17,069 nt of DNA, taken from positions 1 through 17,069 of the forward strand of contig CAIXRL010000199.1 of assembly GCA_903921835.1 (NCBI GenBank), written 5' to 3'. A program made the translations under genes and the position numbers. The DNA is from Candidatus Eiseniibacteriota bacterium (lineage in GTDB: Bacteria; Eisenbacteria; RBG-16-71-46). This document shows, piece by piece, positions 6,543 through 12,706 of this stretch (its first letter is position 1; each line of letters opens with the position of its first letter). The notes beneath the pieces are model-generated. The model ran no database searches, was not told where the DNA came from, and saw only the letters and a list, made by a program, of their open reading frames with translations.

Positions 6543-7541
6543 CTACGCCTCTCCTTCGGGGGAGGGCTCCATTCGGCGGTAGTCGAGCCAGACATCGCTC
6601 AGGCCCACGACGGCAACCGCCGGCAGGATCCAGAGCAGGCTCACCGCGATCACGAACAGCATCGTCAGTGCGACGAAGGCGGGAGACATGCCGCGCGAAA
6701 GCAGCACCGACTCCACGACCGCCACGCCCTGCACACTATACCCCAGCACCACATGCACCAGCAGCGTCAGCGCGCTCGGATGGACGGCGCGATCCGCGAA
6801 CACCAGCAAGGCGATTCCCACGATGAGCGGCGCCAGTGCCGCATCCGGCAACCGCCACGCCACCAGCGTACTGCGCGACAGCGCCGGCCAGCGCAGCAAC
6901 CCCGCGAGGCGCGCGGCAAGCGCGCGACCGGACACGGTGAGCAGAACCATCCAGACGAACATCGCGTTCGGAAGCATCAGCATCAGCGACTTCTGTCTCT
7001 CCTCCGCCGGCAGGCTCGAAGCCTGCCGGATCGCCTCCCGCAGCACGGTCGGCACCTCATCCGGCTTCATGCTCGTGAGCATCCGTTCCTGCTCCACCCG
7101 CATCCGCGCGTCGAGCCTGGCGACCGCCGCCGGGAATCCCGGCAACAGCGGCAATGACGACGCGAGCAACAACAGTGGCACGAACATCCACGCCCGCTCC
7201 CCGCTCGCCGGTCCACCGCCCTCCTCGCGCCACCCCATCCACACGCCGCACAGCGACGCGAACGGGGTCCACGCGGTGAGCCACAACGGAACCGACTCCC
7301 CGGCCACCACGCGGCCCGCGAGGGCCACCGCCGCGAGCACGAGCGGCAGGGCGATGGCCCCGCGCCCGAACCGCCACGCCAGGAGAAGCGACGCGGCCAC
7401 CGTCACCGGAATCCCGAGCCAGAGAAGCGCCCAGGGCCACGGCGACGCCAGCGCGCCGAACAGCAGGAACAGGATCAGCAGCGCGCTCCGCACCCACAGG
7501 ATGGGGAGCGGCTCGCGCGGCGTCTCAACGATAGAAGTCAC
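6543..7541 (-). CDS. DUF2232 (YybS-like) integral membrane protein
   Basis: The protein has 332 residues, with about eight or nine hydrophobic segments. Clusters lie at about 15-37, 40-56, 61-80, 118-137, 185-205, 235-253, 260-285 and 290-320. A charged, non-hydrophobic stretch at about 138-185 (R-M-R-V-E-Q-E-R-M, then E-E-R-Q-K-S) interrupts them. The sequence itself gives only a membrane protein; the family call comes from its place between rpsR and rplI, where YybS/DUF2232 proteins sit in Firmicutes and Deltaproteobacteria. YybS-like proteins have no firmly established function. The start is GTG at 7541 and overlaps the end of rpsR by 17 bases, implying coupling. Confidence 0.75.
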   Translation of the reverse strand: MTSIVETPREPLPILWVRSALLILFLLFGALASPWPWALLWLGIPVTVAASLLLAWRFGRGAIALPLVLAAVALAGRVVAGESVPLWLTAWTPFASLCGVWMGWREEGGGPASGERAWMFVPLLLLASSLPLLPGFPAAVARLDARMRVEQERMLTSMKPDEVPTVLREAIRQASSLPAEERQKSLMLMLPNAMFVWMVLLTVSGRALAARLAGLLRWPALSRSTLVAWRLPDAALAPLIVGIALLVFADRAVHPSALTLLVHVVLGYSVQGVAVVESVLLSRGMSPAFVALTMLFVIAVSLLWILPAVAVVGLSDVWLDYRRMEPSPEGEA

Positions 7542-7812
7542 TGGTGAACGGCAGCAGCGCCAGAACGCGCGCCCGCTTGATCGCGGTCGTCAACTGCTTC
7601 TGGTGCATCGAGCACGTTCCCGAGACACGGCGCGGAACGATCTTGCCACGGTCGGTCACGAACCGGCCGAGACGCTTCTCGTCCTTGTAGTCCACGAAGA
7701 TGACCTTCTCGAGGCAGAGCTTGCAGTACTTCTTCTTGACACCCTTGCTCTTGCCGCCCTTGCCCTTGCCCTTACCCTTGCCCTTGGCTTTGCTGTCACG
7801 CTCTCTGGCCAT
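7525..7812 (-). CDS. rpsR: 30S ribosomal protein S18 (bS18), zinc-type, with Gly-Lys N-terminal extension
   Basis: The protein has 95 residues. The core is canonical: D-Y-K-D, L-x-R-F-V-T-D-R-G-K-I-V-P-R-R, G-T-C, Q-L-T-T-A-I-K-R-A-R-x-L-A-L-L-P-F. Cys30, Cys33, Cys67 and His70 form a C-x2-C ... C-x2-H set, so this is the metal-binding 'C+' form. Residues 8-28 are an unusual K-G-K-G-K-G-rich extension encoded by near-repeats of a hexamer. S18 pairs with S6 on the platform of the small subunit, and rpsF lies two genes upstream. It starts 13 bp after the ssb stop. Confidence 0.97.
   Translation of the reverse strand: MARERDSKAKGKGKGKGKGGKSKGVKKKYCKLCLEKVIFVDYKDEKRLGRFVTDRGKIVPRRVSGTCSMHQKQLTTAIKRARVLALLPFTSDFYR
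7753..7791. repeat. Hexamer-like repeat encoding Gly-Lys tail of S18
   Basis: On the plus strand the unit is close to TGCCCT (with TTACCC and TTGCCG variants), repeated about five to six times. It reads as alternating Lys-Gly on the minus strand. A six-base unit can change in number without breaking the frame. Confidence 0.6.
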
Positions 7813-7825
7813 GTCGCTCTCTCTT

Positions 7826-8224
7826 CTAGGAGGTTGGATCCTCGGGGACGCTCACGCCGGGGGTCTCCCCGCTCGCGGGCGCCTGCTCGAGGAAGTGGAC
7901 CGATTCGGCGCGCAGCTCGAGGCTCTGCCTCTTTTCGCCGCGTGCGCTCGTCCACTCCCGCATCTGCAGCCGGCCTTCCACCAGCACCGGGCTTCCCGTG
8001 CGCAGGAACTTCGCGCACACCTCGGCCAGCCGCTGGTAACTCACCACCGTCACGTATCCCGCCTGCTCGGACCACTGCCCTTCGGGCGATCGGACCCTGC
8101 GATGAAACGCCACCTCGAGCCGAGTGACCTCGGTGCCGTCGGAGGCGTAGCGCTTGTCCGGATCGCGGGTGAGCCGTCCGCTCAGCGTGACCCGGTTGAT
8201 CTCCGGGAGCCTCAGTTCGGACAT
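7826..8224 (-). CDS. ssb: Single-stranded DNA-binding protein
   Basis: The protein has 132 residues with an OB-fold: N-R-V-T-L-S-G-R-L-T-R-D-P, then T-x-V-T-R-L-E-V-A-F, V-T-V-V-S-Y-Q-R-L-A-E-V-C-A-K-F-L-R-T-G-S-P-V-L-V-E-G-R-L, and E-L-R-A-E-S-V-H-F-L. It protects single-stranded DNA during replication and repair. ATG 8224 is chosen because it begins the conserved domain and has GGAGG just upstream; the frame is open much further but reads through rpsF. The protein ends V-P-E-D-P-T-S and lacks the acidic D-D-x-I-P-F tip with which typical SSBs recruit partner proteins. Its place between rpsF and rpsR is the standard location. Confidence 0.93.
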   Translation of the reverse strand: MSELRLPEINRVTLSGRLTRDPDKRYASDGTEVTRLEVAFHRRVRSPEGQWSEQAGYVTVVSYQRLAEVCAKFLRTGSPVLVEGRLQMREWTSARGEKRQSLELRAESVHFLEQAPASGETPGVSVPEDPTS

Positions 8225-8253
8225 GGAACCTCCGCGCGGGGACGTGTGTTCCC

Positions 8254-8610
8254 CTAGTCGTCGTCTCCGTTGTCGACGCCCGCAGCCACGCCCTCGCCCT
8301 CGGGCACGCCCTGCGACAGCTCCGGCGGGACGTACACCGTCGTCAGCACGCGCATGACGTTCTCGTTCAGGCGCAGACGGCGCTCGACTTCCTTCACCAT
8401 TCCGCCGGCGCCGTTCCACACGATCATCGTGTAGACGCCGTCGCGCTTCTTGCGGATCTCGTAGGCGAGACGCCGCTTGCCCCACTTCTGGACCTCGACC
8501 ACCTCGCCGGCCAGGTCACCGATCCAGCCGGTGACGCGATCGGCTTCCTCGCCCGCCTTCACTTCGTCGAAGCTGGGGTCGAGAACGAATACCGTCTCGT
8601 ACTTGGTCAC
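8254..8610 (-). CDS. rpsF: 30S ribosomal protein S6 (bS6)
   Basis: The protein has 118 residues from GTG 8610: T-K-Y-E-T-V-F-V-L-D-P, W-G-K-R-R-L-A-Y-E-I-R-K-K-R-D-G-V-Y, and a C-terminal N-E-N-V-M-R-V-L-T. An acidic tail (D-N-G-D-D-D) ends it. S6 binds S18 and the central domain of 16S rRNA. The GTG start overlaps the pth stop as GTGA, so translation is likely coupled. It lies 29 bp upstream of ssb. Confidence 0.96.
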   Translation of the reverse strand: MTKYETVFVLDPSFDEVKAGEEADRVTGWIGDLAGEVVEVQKWGKRRLAYEIRKKRDGVYTMIVWNGAGGMVKEVERRLRLNENVMRVLTTVYVPPELSQGVPEGEGVAAGVDNGDDD

Positions 8611-9194
8611 GACTCAGAAACCTCCTTGCGCACCCTGCGATTGAACTGATTCATGGCAGCCAGGGTGCCCCGGGCCACCCAGCACTCCACCGCGTCCGCC
8701 GCGAGGCGGACCGTCGACTCCAGCACCGGCAACTCCTCCGGCGCGAACTCCTCGAGAACGTGCTCCCGGAGCGCCGCGCTCTCCGCGGCAGCACCCACCC
8801 CGACACGCAGCCTCGCGTACTGGCGCGAGCCCAGCGCGGCCTCGAGGCTCTCGAGGCCCCGGTGTCCACCGCTGGATCCCCCCGGGCGCAACCGCAGCGC
8901 GCCGAGCGGCAGGTACACGTCGTCCGTCACCACCAGCAACCCGGCCGGGTCCAGCCCGCGCCGCAGCCGCCACTGAGTCACCGCATCGCCGCTCGCGTTC
9001 ATGAACGTCCGCGGCGCCATCAACTCCACGTCGTCCCCGCCGAAGCGGGTCCGCCGCGTCCCGTACTCCACGCACTCCTCGCCCTGCGTTGCCCCGTGAC
9101 GTTCCGCCAGCGTTTCGAGCACCCGCCACGCGACGTTGTGCCGCGTGCGCGCAAAGCGCCCGCCCGGATTGCCGAGGCCCAGCACGAGCCGCAT
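8607..9194 (-). CDS. pth: Peptidyl-tRNA hydrolase
   Basis: The protein has 195 residues. It has the G-L-G-N-P-G start with Asn9, the catalytic His19 in R-H-N-V-A-W, Asn66 in T-F-M-N-A-S-G, and Asp91 in V-V-T-D-D-V, all typical of bacterial Pth. It releases peptides from prematurely dropped peptidyl-tRNA in the cytoplasm. The glycine-rich loop G-G-S-S-G-G-H-R-G carries Arg where many family members have Asn. The gene follows the rplY (CTC) stop by 6 bp; the ctc-pth pair is a common arrangement. Confidence 0.95.
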   Translation of the reverse strand: MRLVLGLGNPGGRFARTRHNVAWRVLETLAERHGATQGEECVEYGTRRTRFGGDDVELMAPRTFMNASGDAVTQWRLRRGLDPAGLLVVTDDVYLPLGALRLRPGGSSGGHRGLESLEAALGSRQYARLRVGVGAAAESAALREHVLEEFAPEELPVLESTVRLAADAVECWVARGTLAAMNQFNRRVRKEVSES

Positions 9195-9200
9195 CCGCGA

Positions 9201-9902
9201 CTACTTCTTGTCCTTGTCCTTGTCTTTGTCCTTCTCCTTGTCCTTCTCGTCGGCGCCGGCTTCGTCCTTCTTGCCCTTGGCGCCGACCACTTCCGGTTCC
9301 GGGACGCCCGGAGCGAGCACACCCTCGACCGGAGCGACCTCCTCGACCGTCGGCGGCACGATCGTGATGAGCGTCGTGTCGGGATCGGTCAGAATGGTGA
9401 TGCCCTCGGCGGGCAGATCGCGAACGTGCACGGACTCGCCGATCTGCAGCGCGGTCACGTCCACGTCGATGGAGTCCGGGATCGTGGTCGGGAGACAGCG
9501 CACTTCGACCGTGCGCACGATCATCTCCAGAACGCCACCACCGTCCTTGACGCCCGCCGCGAGGCCGACGGCATGCACCTCGACCTCGACCTCGATGGTC
9601 TCGGTCAGCGAGATGTGCTGGAAGTCCAGATGGATCAGGGCGTTCGAGACCGGGTCGTACTGCGCGTCACGCACGAGCGCCGTGTACTCGGCGCCATCGA
9701 CCTTGAGGTTGACGAGCGCGTTGCCGCCCTTGTGGGAACGCAGCGCCGTCTGGAACTCGCGGATTTCGATCGCCACCGGCACCGGCTCCTCACCGTGGCC
9801 GTACACCACACCCGGAATCTGGCCGGCCGCGCGCGCCTTGCGGGCGCCGCCCTTGCCCAGCCGCGTCCTGCGAGTGCCGTTCAACTGAATCACCGACGAC
9901 AT
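9201..9902 (-). CDS. rplY: 50S ribosomal protein L25/general stress protein Ctc (bL25, long form)
   Basis: The protein has 233 residues. The N-terminal 5S-rRNA-binding domain (about 1-95) has R-A-A-G-Q-I-P-G-V-V-Y-G and N-A-L-I-H-L-D-F-Q-H. The second beta domain (about 96-190) is the TL5/CTC C-terminal domain. From about 198 onward the chain is a low-complexity Glu/Lys/Asp tail ending in alternating D-K. The start at 9902 has a strong AAAGGAGGAG five bases upstream. A perfect 18-bp palindrome lies just ahead of this site. It follows prs and precedes pth, as in Bacillus. Confidence 0.95.
   Translation of the reverse strand: MSSVIQLNGTRRTRLGKGGARKARAAGQIPGVVYGHGEEPVPVAIEIREFQTALRSHKGGNALVNLKVDGAEYTALVRDAQYDPVSNALIHLDFQHISLTETIEVEVEVHAVGLAAGVKDGGGVLEMIVRTVEVRCLPTTIPDSIDVDVTALQIGESVHVRDLPAEGITILTDPDTTLITIVPPTVEEVAPVEGVLAPGVPEPEVVGAKGKKDEAGADEKDKEKDKDKDKDKK
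9204..9248. repeat. Hexanucleotide repeat encoding the Asp-Lys tail of L25
   Basis: On the plus strand TCCTTG and close variants (TCTTTG, TCCTTC) recur about seven times. On the minus strand they encode D-K-D-K-D-K. The unit preserves reading frame when copy number changes. Confidence 0.7.
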
Positions 9903-9925
9903 GGAATCTCCTCCTTTGTCACCAC

Positions 9926-9943
9926 TCCGGGGCGCGCCCCGGA
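9926..9943. promoter_or_regulatory. 18-bp perfect palindrome upstream of the rplY ribosome site
   Basis: TCCGGGGCGCGCCCCGGA is its own reverse complement. It would fold as a 7-bp stem with a CGCG loop in the prs-rplY intergenic RNA, 8 bases before the rplY Shine-Dalgarno. It could be an operator, RNA processing or terminator hairpin, or part of L25 autoregulation; the sequence does not decide. Confidence 0.5.
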
Positions 9944-9960
9944 CGAATCAGGACAACCTT

Positions 9961-9975
9961 CGCGCCGTTGGCGCG
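9961..9975 (-). terminator. Short hairpin immediately after prs
   Basis: CGCGCC pairs with GGCGCG around a 3-base loop, one base past the prs stop on the minus strand. No U tract follows, so it may be a weak terminator or a 3'-end stabilising hairpin. Confidence 0.4.
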
Positions 9976-9976
9976 T

Positions 9977-10909
9977 TCACACGAACAGCGAACTGAGCGA
10001 GCGTTCCTCGTGGATGCGCTGCATGGCCTCCGCGAGCAACCCCGCCACCGGCAGCACCCGCACCTTCGCCGGCAGCGTGGCCGGGTCGTGCTGGAGCGTG
10101 TCGGTCACCACGATTTCCTTGATCGGCGATTCCACGAGGCGCGCGAACGCGCCCGGGCAGAAGACGCCGTGTGTCACGCCGGCGTAGATGTCGAGCGCGC
10201 CGTTCTTGCGCATCGCCGCCGCCGCGAGGCACAGCGTGCGCGCCGTCGTCACGACGTCGTCGAACATCACGATGTTCTTCCCCTCGACGTCGCCGATGAC
10301 GTTCATGATCTCGACCGAATCCGCGCGCGGCCGGCGCTTGTCGACCAGCGCCAGGTCGGCGTTGAGCCGCTTGGCGTAGGCGCGCGCCATCTTCACGCTG
10401 CCGATGTCCGGCGCGACGATCACGAGGTTCGGCAGATCGAGCTTCGAGAAGTGCTCGATGAGCACGGGCGCCGAGTAGAGGTGGTCGAGCGGGATGTCGA
10501 AGAAGCCCTGGATCTGCGCACTGTGCAGATCCATGGTCAGCGCGCGATCCGCGCCGGCCACGGTGATGACGTTGGCCACGAGCTTGGCGGTGATGGGCGC
10601 ACGCGGCTGGTCCTTGCGGTCCTGCCGGGCGTAGCCGAAGTACGGCAGCACGGCCGTGACGCGACGTGCGGACGCGCGCTTGGCAGCATCCAGCATCACC
10701 AGCAGTTCCATCAGGTGGTCCGCCGGCGCATTCGTGGACTGCACAATGAACACGTCGCTGCCGCGGATGTTCTCGTTGAAGCGCACCGAGACCTCGTCGT
10801 CCTCGAAGCGCGACACCTCGGCATCACCGAGCGGAACTCTCAATTTTTCGCAGATTGCAGCCGCCAGCTTCCGGCTGGCATTGCCCGCGAAAACGCGACA
10901 CGGATCCAA
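9977..10909 (-). CDS. prs: Ribose-phosphate pyrophosphokinase (PRPP synthetase)
   Basis: The protein has 310 residues from TTG 10909. It transfers pyrophosphate from ATP to ribose 5-phosphate to give PRPP for nucleotide, His and Trp synthesis, and here perhaps for the nearby prenyl-phosphate phosphoribosyltransferase. Motifs are F-A-G-N-A-S (N-terminus), R-F-x-D-D-E, R-Q-D-R-K (95-99), the D-L-H-S-A-Q-I-Q-G-F-F-D signature at 127-138, D-K-R-R (190-193) and F-D-D-V-V-T-T-A-R-T at 216-225. In that last loop the usual acidic residue (DDxxDTxGT) is Thr and the second Gly is Arg, unlike well-studied Prs. TTG is chosen because GGGAGGT lies six bases upstream and the length fits the family; the frame is open upstream only through a tRNA gene. 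No ATG or GTG fits. Confidence 0.94.
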   Translation of the reverse strand: MDPCRVFAGNASRKLAAAICEKLRVPLGDAEVSRFEDDEVSVRFNENIRGSDVFIVQSTNAPADHLMELLVMLDAAKRASARRVTAVLPYFGYARQDRKDQPRAPITAKLVANVITVAGADRALTMDLHSAQIQGFFDIPLDHLYSAPVLIEHFSKLDLPNLVIVAPDIGSVKMARAYAKRLNADLALVDKRRPRADSVEIMNVIGDVEGKNIVMFDDVVTTARTLCLAAAAMRKNGALDIYAGVTHGVFCPGAFARLVESPIKEIVVTDTLQHDPATLPAKVRVLPVAGLLAEAMQRIHEERSLSSLFV

Positions 10910-10915
10910 GCGAGT

Positions 10916-10922
10916 ACCTCCC
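10916..10922 (-). promoter_or_regulatory. Ribosome binding site that sets a TTG start for prs
   Basis: GGGAGGT on the minus strand sits six bases ahead of TTG 10909. This decides the start, because upstream ATG codons in the same frame lie inside the leader or the tRNA-Gln gene. Confidence 0.75.
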
Positions 10923-11070
10923 GTAGCACCGCTTACTTCTCTGGTGGCCTGCGAGGGCTCCGAAACCCGGAAATCCCACACCGATGGCAACGCGCGCACG
11001 CGGAGACGGCCTGTCGCCGGTTCCGTGTACTCGCGTCGCATCGAGGGGGCTGAACCTCCGCCCGTGAAAA

Positions 11071-11145
11071 TGGCTGGGGCGGGAGGATTCGAACCTCCGA
11101 ATGCGAGATCCAAAGTCTCGTGCCTTACCGCTTGGCCACGCCCCA
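11071..11145 (-). tRNA. tRNA-Gln (UUG anticodon)
   Basis: The 75-nt gene folds fully. The acceptor stem TGGGGCG/CGCCCCA has the U1-A72 pair usual for Gln. The D-arm is GCC/GGC, the anticodon stem CGAGA/TCTCG with loop CTTTGGA (anticodon TTG), and the T-arm GGAGG/CCTCC with TTCGAAT. Discriminator G and an encoded CCA end it. It reads the CAA codon. It lies between spoVG and prs on the same strand, about 160 bp ahead of prs, so the two are probably transcribed together and the tRNA is processed out. Confidence 0.97.
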
Positions 11146-11245
11146 CCAACAGAACGGGACTTCCGTTACGGTCCGATCAGCCCGAAGGCCTCCCGGGGTG
11201 CTGGCTCTTGGCCCAGTAACAACCGGATGGATTGAAGCGGGGAGC

Positions 11246-11275
11246 AGCATAACCGGGGGAAAGAGGCCACGTCAA
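11246..11275 (-). promoter_or_regulatory. Sigma-70-like promoter for the tRNA-Gln/prs unit
   Basis: On the minus strand TTGACG (11270-11275) is followed after 18 bases by TATGCT (11246-11251), or after 17 by TTATGC. Transcription would start near 11239, about 95 bases before the tRNA. This is the best -35/-10 pair I saw in the window. Confidence 0.6.
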
Positions 11276-11314
11276 TGCCGCGCGGCCCGACCTGGGGGTT
11301 GGCGGGCGCGGGCA
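11276..11314 (-). terminator. GC-rich imperfect hairpin after spoVG
   Basis: On the minus strand TGCCCGCGCCC pairs with GGGCCGCGCGGCA through two single-base bulges, about 20 bases after the spoVG stop and right before the tRNA-Gln promoter. There is no U tract. This is a weak terminator candidate. Confidence 0.35.
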
Positions 11315-11334
11315 AATCGCGAGAGCGGGTCAGC

Positions 11335-11640
11335 TCAGAAGCTGTGCTCCTCGACGACGTGAACGGCCTGGGGTGCCGTCGGGTTGGAGAGCTCGCGCTC
11401 GTATTCCGCCATCACCTTGTCCGTCAGGTATTTCCGGGTGATGTCGTTGATCGGGTGCGCCAGATCCTGGTGCTGACCATCGGGACGTTTGCGGCTGGGC
11501 ATTGCGACGAAAAGCCCGGAGTTCCCCTTGATGATCTTGAGCCCCCGGACAACGAAGGAATCGTTCAGCGTGATGCTGACGAAGGCCTTCAACTTCTCGT
11601 CGTTCCGCAGCGAAACCCTGACCTCGGTGATCTCGATCAT
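11335..11640 (-). CDS. spoVG: SpoVG family regulator
   Basis: The protein has 101 residues. It is highly typical: E-I-T-E-V-R-V-S-L-R-N-D-E-K-L-K-A-F, S-F-V-V-R-G-L-K-I-I-K-G-N-S-G-L-F-V-A-M-P-S-R-K, H-P-I-N, and R-K-Y-L-T-D-K-V-M. SpoVG proteins are small site-specific nucleic-acid-binding regulators found also in bacteria that do not sporulate. Its targets here are unknown. ATG 11640 is chosen because it begins the conserved domain and has a GAGGTGG ribosome site upstream; the open frame further upstream is unrelated. It follows ispE by about 120 bp, an arrangement close to Bacillus (ispE ... spoVG ... prs). Confidence 0.96.
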   Translation of the reverse strand: MIEITEVRVSLRNDEKLKAFVSITLNDSFVVRGLKIIKGNSGLFVAMPSRKRPDGQHQDLAHPINDITRKYLTDKVMAEYERELSNPTAPQAVHVVEEHSF

Positions 11641-11691
11641 GAAGATCCACCTCGGAGCCATCCATGAGGGGTAGCTGGCTCGTAATTTGAG

Positions 11692-11708
11692 GCGCCCGAC
11701 CTGGGCGC
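11692..11708 (-). terminator. Small hairpin between ispE and spoVG
   Basis: GCGCCC pairs with GGGCGC around AGGTC on the minus strand, about 55 bases after the ispE stop. CTCAAATTACG follows, only slightly AT-rich. It could be a weak terminator or part of the spoVG leader. Confidence 0.35.
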
Positions 11709-11761
11709 AACGACTGCCTGGCGTGAAGACTGTCCCTCGGCGGTCCGTGCCTGGAACCGTT

Positions 11762-12706
11762 TCACGGCTGCGTTCGGAGTCGCAAGCCCCTTCCCACGGA
11801 ATGAACCAGGAATACCGTGTCATCTCCCTGAAGGCGGCCCGTGATCTCCCGGACACTGGCCCTCCGGGGGACGATTCCGAACACTCCCGAGCCGCTCCCG
11901 GTCAACCGCGGCTGCAGCAGTCCAGCGACGCGCATGCGGGCGCGCAGCTTTTCGAAATCGCGTCCCTGACGACCCAGTACCCGCTCAAACGTATTCCCCA
12001 GGCGCCCGATGTCCGATGGCGTAACTCGCTCGCGCCCAAGGCTTGAGGCGAATCTCAAGGAATGCCTCCAAAGTGTCAAGCCATATTTGGTCCTGTCGAT
12101 GCGGCGGAAGGCCGCTGCCGTCGAAACCCGCCAACGAGGCACGACGACGATCGCGCGGAAGGGCCGGGAAAGCCGGAGAGAGTCGAGGCGCTCACCCCGG
12201 CCCCGGCCCAGGGCCGTGCCGCCGACGAGGGCGAACGGCACGTCCGAGCCGATCCGGGCGCCCAGTTCGATCCGCTGCGTTCGCGGCAGCCGCACACCGT
12301 GCAGTGCGAGGACCGCGGCCATGGCGGCCGCCGCATCCGCACTGCCACCCCCCATGCCCGCCTGCGCGGGGATGCGCTTGGTCAGCCGGAAGCGCACGCC
12401 GCCGGGCAGGCCGAGCCGCTCGAGCGTGAGCGCGGCCGCCCGCACCACCAGGTTGTCGGCGCCGGCAGGAACGGACCCGCGCAGGCCGGCTGCGCCGCCG
12501 GGCGCAAGGGCGGCGGACTCGTGGCGGATGGCCAGCGAGAGGCCGCGCGCCGTGCGCTCGGCCCGCAACGTGTCGGCGAGCGAAATCGACTGGAAGAGCG
12601 TGACCAGATCGTGGAAGCCATCCTCGCGCCTCGGCCCCACCGCGAGGCCGAGGTTCAGCTTGGCGCGGGCGGTGACCTCGACGCGACGCGGCAACCGGCG
12701 GCTCAT
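11762..12706 (-). CDS. ispE: 4-diphosphocytidyl-2-C-methyl-D-erythritol kinase
   Basis: The protein has 314 residues. It is a GHMP kinase of the non-mevalonate (MEP) isoprenoid pathway that phosphorylates CDP-ME with ATP. Visible motifs are A-K-L-N-L-G-L at the N-terminus (Lys16, Asn18), the ATP loop I-P-A-Q-A-G-M-G-G-G-S-A-D-A-A at 112-126, G-S-D-V-P-F-A-L with Asp155, and the C-terminal L-T-G-S-G-S-G-V-F-G. Length is slightly above the family norm (about 280-300) because of extra Arg-rich segments. ATG 12706 overlaps the upstream UbiA stop as ATGA. Confidence 0.94.
   Translation of the reverse strand: MSRRLPRRVEVTARAKLNLGLAVGPRREDGFHDLVTLFQSISLADTLRAERTARGLSLAIRHESAALAPGGAAGLRGSVPAGADNLVVRAAALTLERLGLPGGVRFRLTKRIPAQAGMGGGSADAAAAMAAVLALHGVRLPRTQRIELGARIGSDVPFALVGGTALGRGRGERLDSLRLSRPFRAIVVVPRWRVSTAAAFRRIDRTKYGLTLWRHSLRFASSLGRERVTPSDIGRLGNTFERVLGRQGRDFEKLRARMRVAGLLQPRLTGSGSGVFGIVPRRASVREITGRLQGDDTVFLVHSVGRGLRLRTQP

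Noticed and set aside
9204..9248. Short tandem repeats as a CRISPR array
   Set aside because: The units are six bases, without spacers, and encode the tail of L25.
8760..10187. 475-codon plus-strand frame over pth, rplY and prs
   Set aside because: His/Arg-rich shadow without motifs; the opposite strand is conserved translation genes.
10910..11149. 80-codon N-terminal extension of prs
   Set aside because: It would run through the tRNA-Gln gene; a TTG with a strong ribosome site gives the normal length.
11641..11856. 72-codon N-terminal extension of spoVG
   Set aside because: It overlaps the ispE end, has no conservation-like features, and ATG 11640 has its own ribosome site.
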